Shown: positions 6,717 to 7,001 of the stretch, piece by piece | How the letters are laid out: every line of letters begins with the position of its first letter | How positions within the stretch are numbered: the first letter of the stretch is position 1 | Assembly: GCA_964520785.1 (NCBI GenBank) | Contig: CAZFQG010000254.1 | Span: 1-7,001 of the forward strand | DNA from: CAZFQG01 sp964520785 | GTDB lineage: Bacteria > Planctomycetota > Planctomycetia > Pirellulales > Thermoguttaceae | Length of the DNA: 7,001 nt | Reading direction: 5' to 3' | Program-made: the position numbers and the translations under genes | Notes under the pieces: generated by a model | Told to the model about the DNA's origin: nothing | Database searches by the model: none | What the model saw: only the letters and a program-made list of their open reading frames with translations

Positions 6717-6894
6717 GCATTTGCCCGGTCTTTTACAATTGGAAATGCGGTTTGCGAGCGTCGGGTTGCGGTGGGGTACTCCCGGGGATGCTCGATTGCC
6801 GTAAGTCGTGTTCTGTAAATGTGTTGCGTATGCGGTGTTGGCCCGGTAGGTTCGGAAATGGTCGCGTTATCGTTAATGCTCGTCAATTCGACCC

Positions 6895-6917
6895 AATCCC
6901 TTTATTTGGTAGGGGTT
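6895..6917 (+). other. Short stem-loop near the window's right end
   Basis: AATCCCT (6895-6901) can pair with AGGGGTT (6911-6917) over seven base pairs including one G-U, with a nine-base loop. It is weak on its own and is listed because it lies in a region that may carry guide-related RNA. Confidence 0.25.
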
Positions 6918-6934
6918 TACGATCCGGGCGGCCG

Positions 6935-6946
6935 CATTTGCAAATG
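6935..6946. repeat. Perfect 12-base palindrome CATTTGCAAATG
   Basis: CATTTG (6935-6940) is followed directly by its reverse complement CAAATG (6941-6946). With no loop it is better suited to binding a dimeric protein than to forming an RNA hairpin. It could be an operator or leader-binding site near an array, but no regulator is known here. Confidence 0.4.
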
Positions 6947-7001
6947 AGGATGAATTATTAGGGGACGGTGGGGGGGACGAATTGTTTGTTGTGGGGGTTG
7001 G

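Larger units (their letters stand above)
6583..7001. other. Non-coding region downstream of cas2; candidate tracrRNA or array-leader region
   Basis: I see no convincing gene in these 419 bases: the open frames resemble no family and overlap one another. The strong G bias of the coding region fades, then the last 41 bases become very G-rich (24 G, 2 C). The stretch holds several short inverted repeats and one T-tract, annotated separately. In characterised V-B loci the tracrRNA and the CRISPR array lie next to the cas genes, so this is a reasonable place to look. However, no repeat unit occurs twice here, and without the array repeat no anti-repeat can be identified. Confidence 0.5.

Noticed and set aside
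6579..6961. Overlapping small open frames after cas2 (79, 70 and 107 codons)
   Set aside because: Different frames overlap one another, lack good ribosome sites, encode Cys/Arg-rich sequence with no known motif, and the base composition differs from the real genes.
1..7001. A CRISPR repeat-spacer array
   Set aside because: Both non-coding flanks and the intergenic gap were read for a recurring 25-40 base unit at regular spacing; none was seen.
6961..7001. G-quadruplex motif at the right end
   Set aside because: Only three separated G tracts are present (6961-6964, 6970-6976, 6993-6997) and the gap before the last is 16 bases, so the standard rule is met only by splitting one tract and allowing a long loop.

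Overview
The window holds a compact CRISPR-Cas locus of subtype V-B. All three genes lie on the + strand: cas12b (the RNA-guided effector nuclease, formerly C2c1), a cas4-cas1 gene fusion and cas2. The DNA is GC-rich and the coding strands are strongly G-rich. Together with the Cas4-Cas1 fusion, the very large Cas12b and a GGGGACAGTCCC-type palindrome between genes, this suggests a planctomycete or a related environmental lineage. That taxonomic guess is inference; no housekeeping marker is present.

Layout. Bases 1-208 are a non-coding leader: an extremely C-rich start (38 C and 2 G in the first 60 bases), a minus-strand G-quadruplex motif (59-85), and a strong nested stem-loop (100-131). cas12b runs 209-4441 (1410 aa). 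A 160-base gap follows, containing a 45-base near-perfect palindrome (4482-4526) and a possible promoter for the adaptation genes. cas4-cas1 runs 4602-6281 (559 aa) and cas2 runs 6292-6582 (96 aa), only 10 bases apart. Bases 6583-7001 have no credible gene. They carry several inverted repeats, a T-tract and a very G-rich end, and are a natural place for a tracrRNA, array leader or terminator, but none of these can be proven here. No CRISPR repeat-spacer array is visible in the window.

How the genes work together. Cas4-Cas1 with Cas2 would select, trim and integrate new spacers. Cas12b, guided by crRNA and (in characterised V-B systems) a tracrRNA, would cut DNA with its single RuvC site. All three RuvC carboxylates (D713, E1109, D1260) and the Cas1 catalytic residues are present, so the system looks intact. 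The main oddities are the size of Cas12b, roughly 280 residues longer than the Alicyclobacillus prototype with the extra length in the REC1 and bridge-helix/REC2 parts, and an arginine at the usual lysine of the Cas4 nuclease motif.
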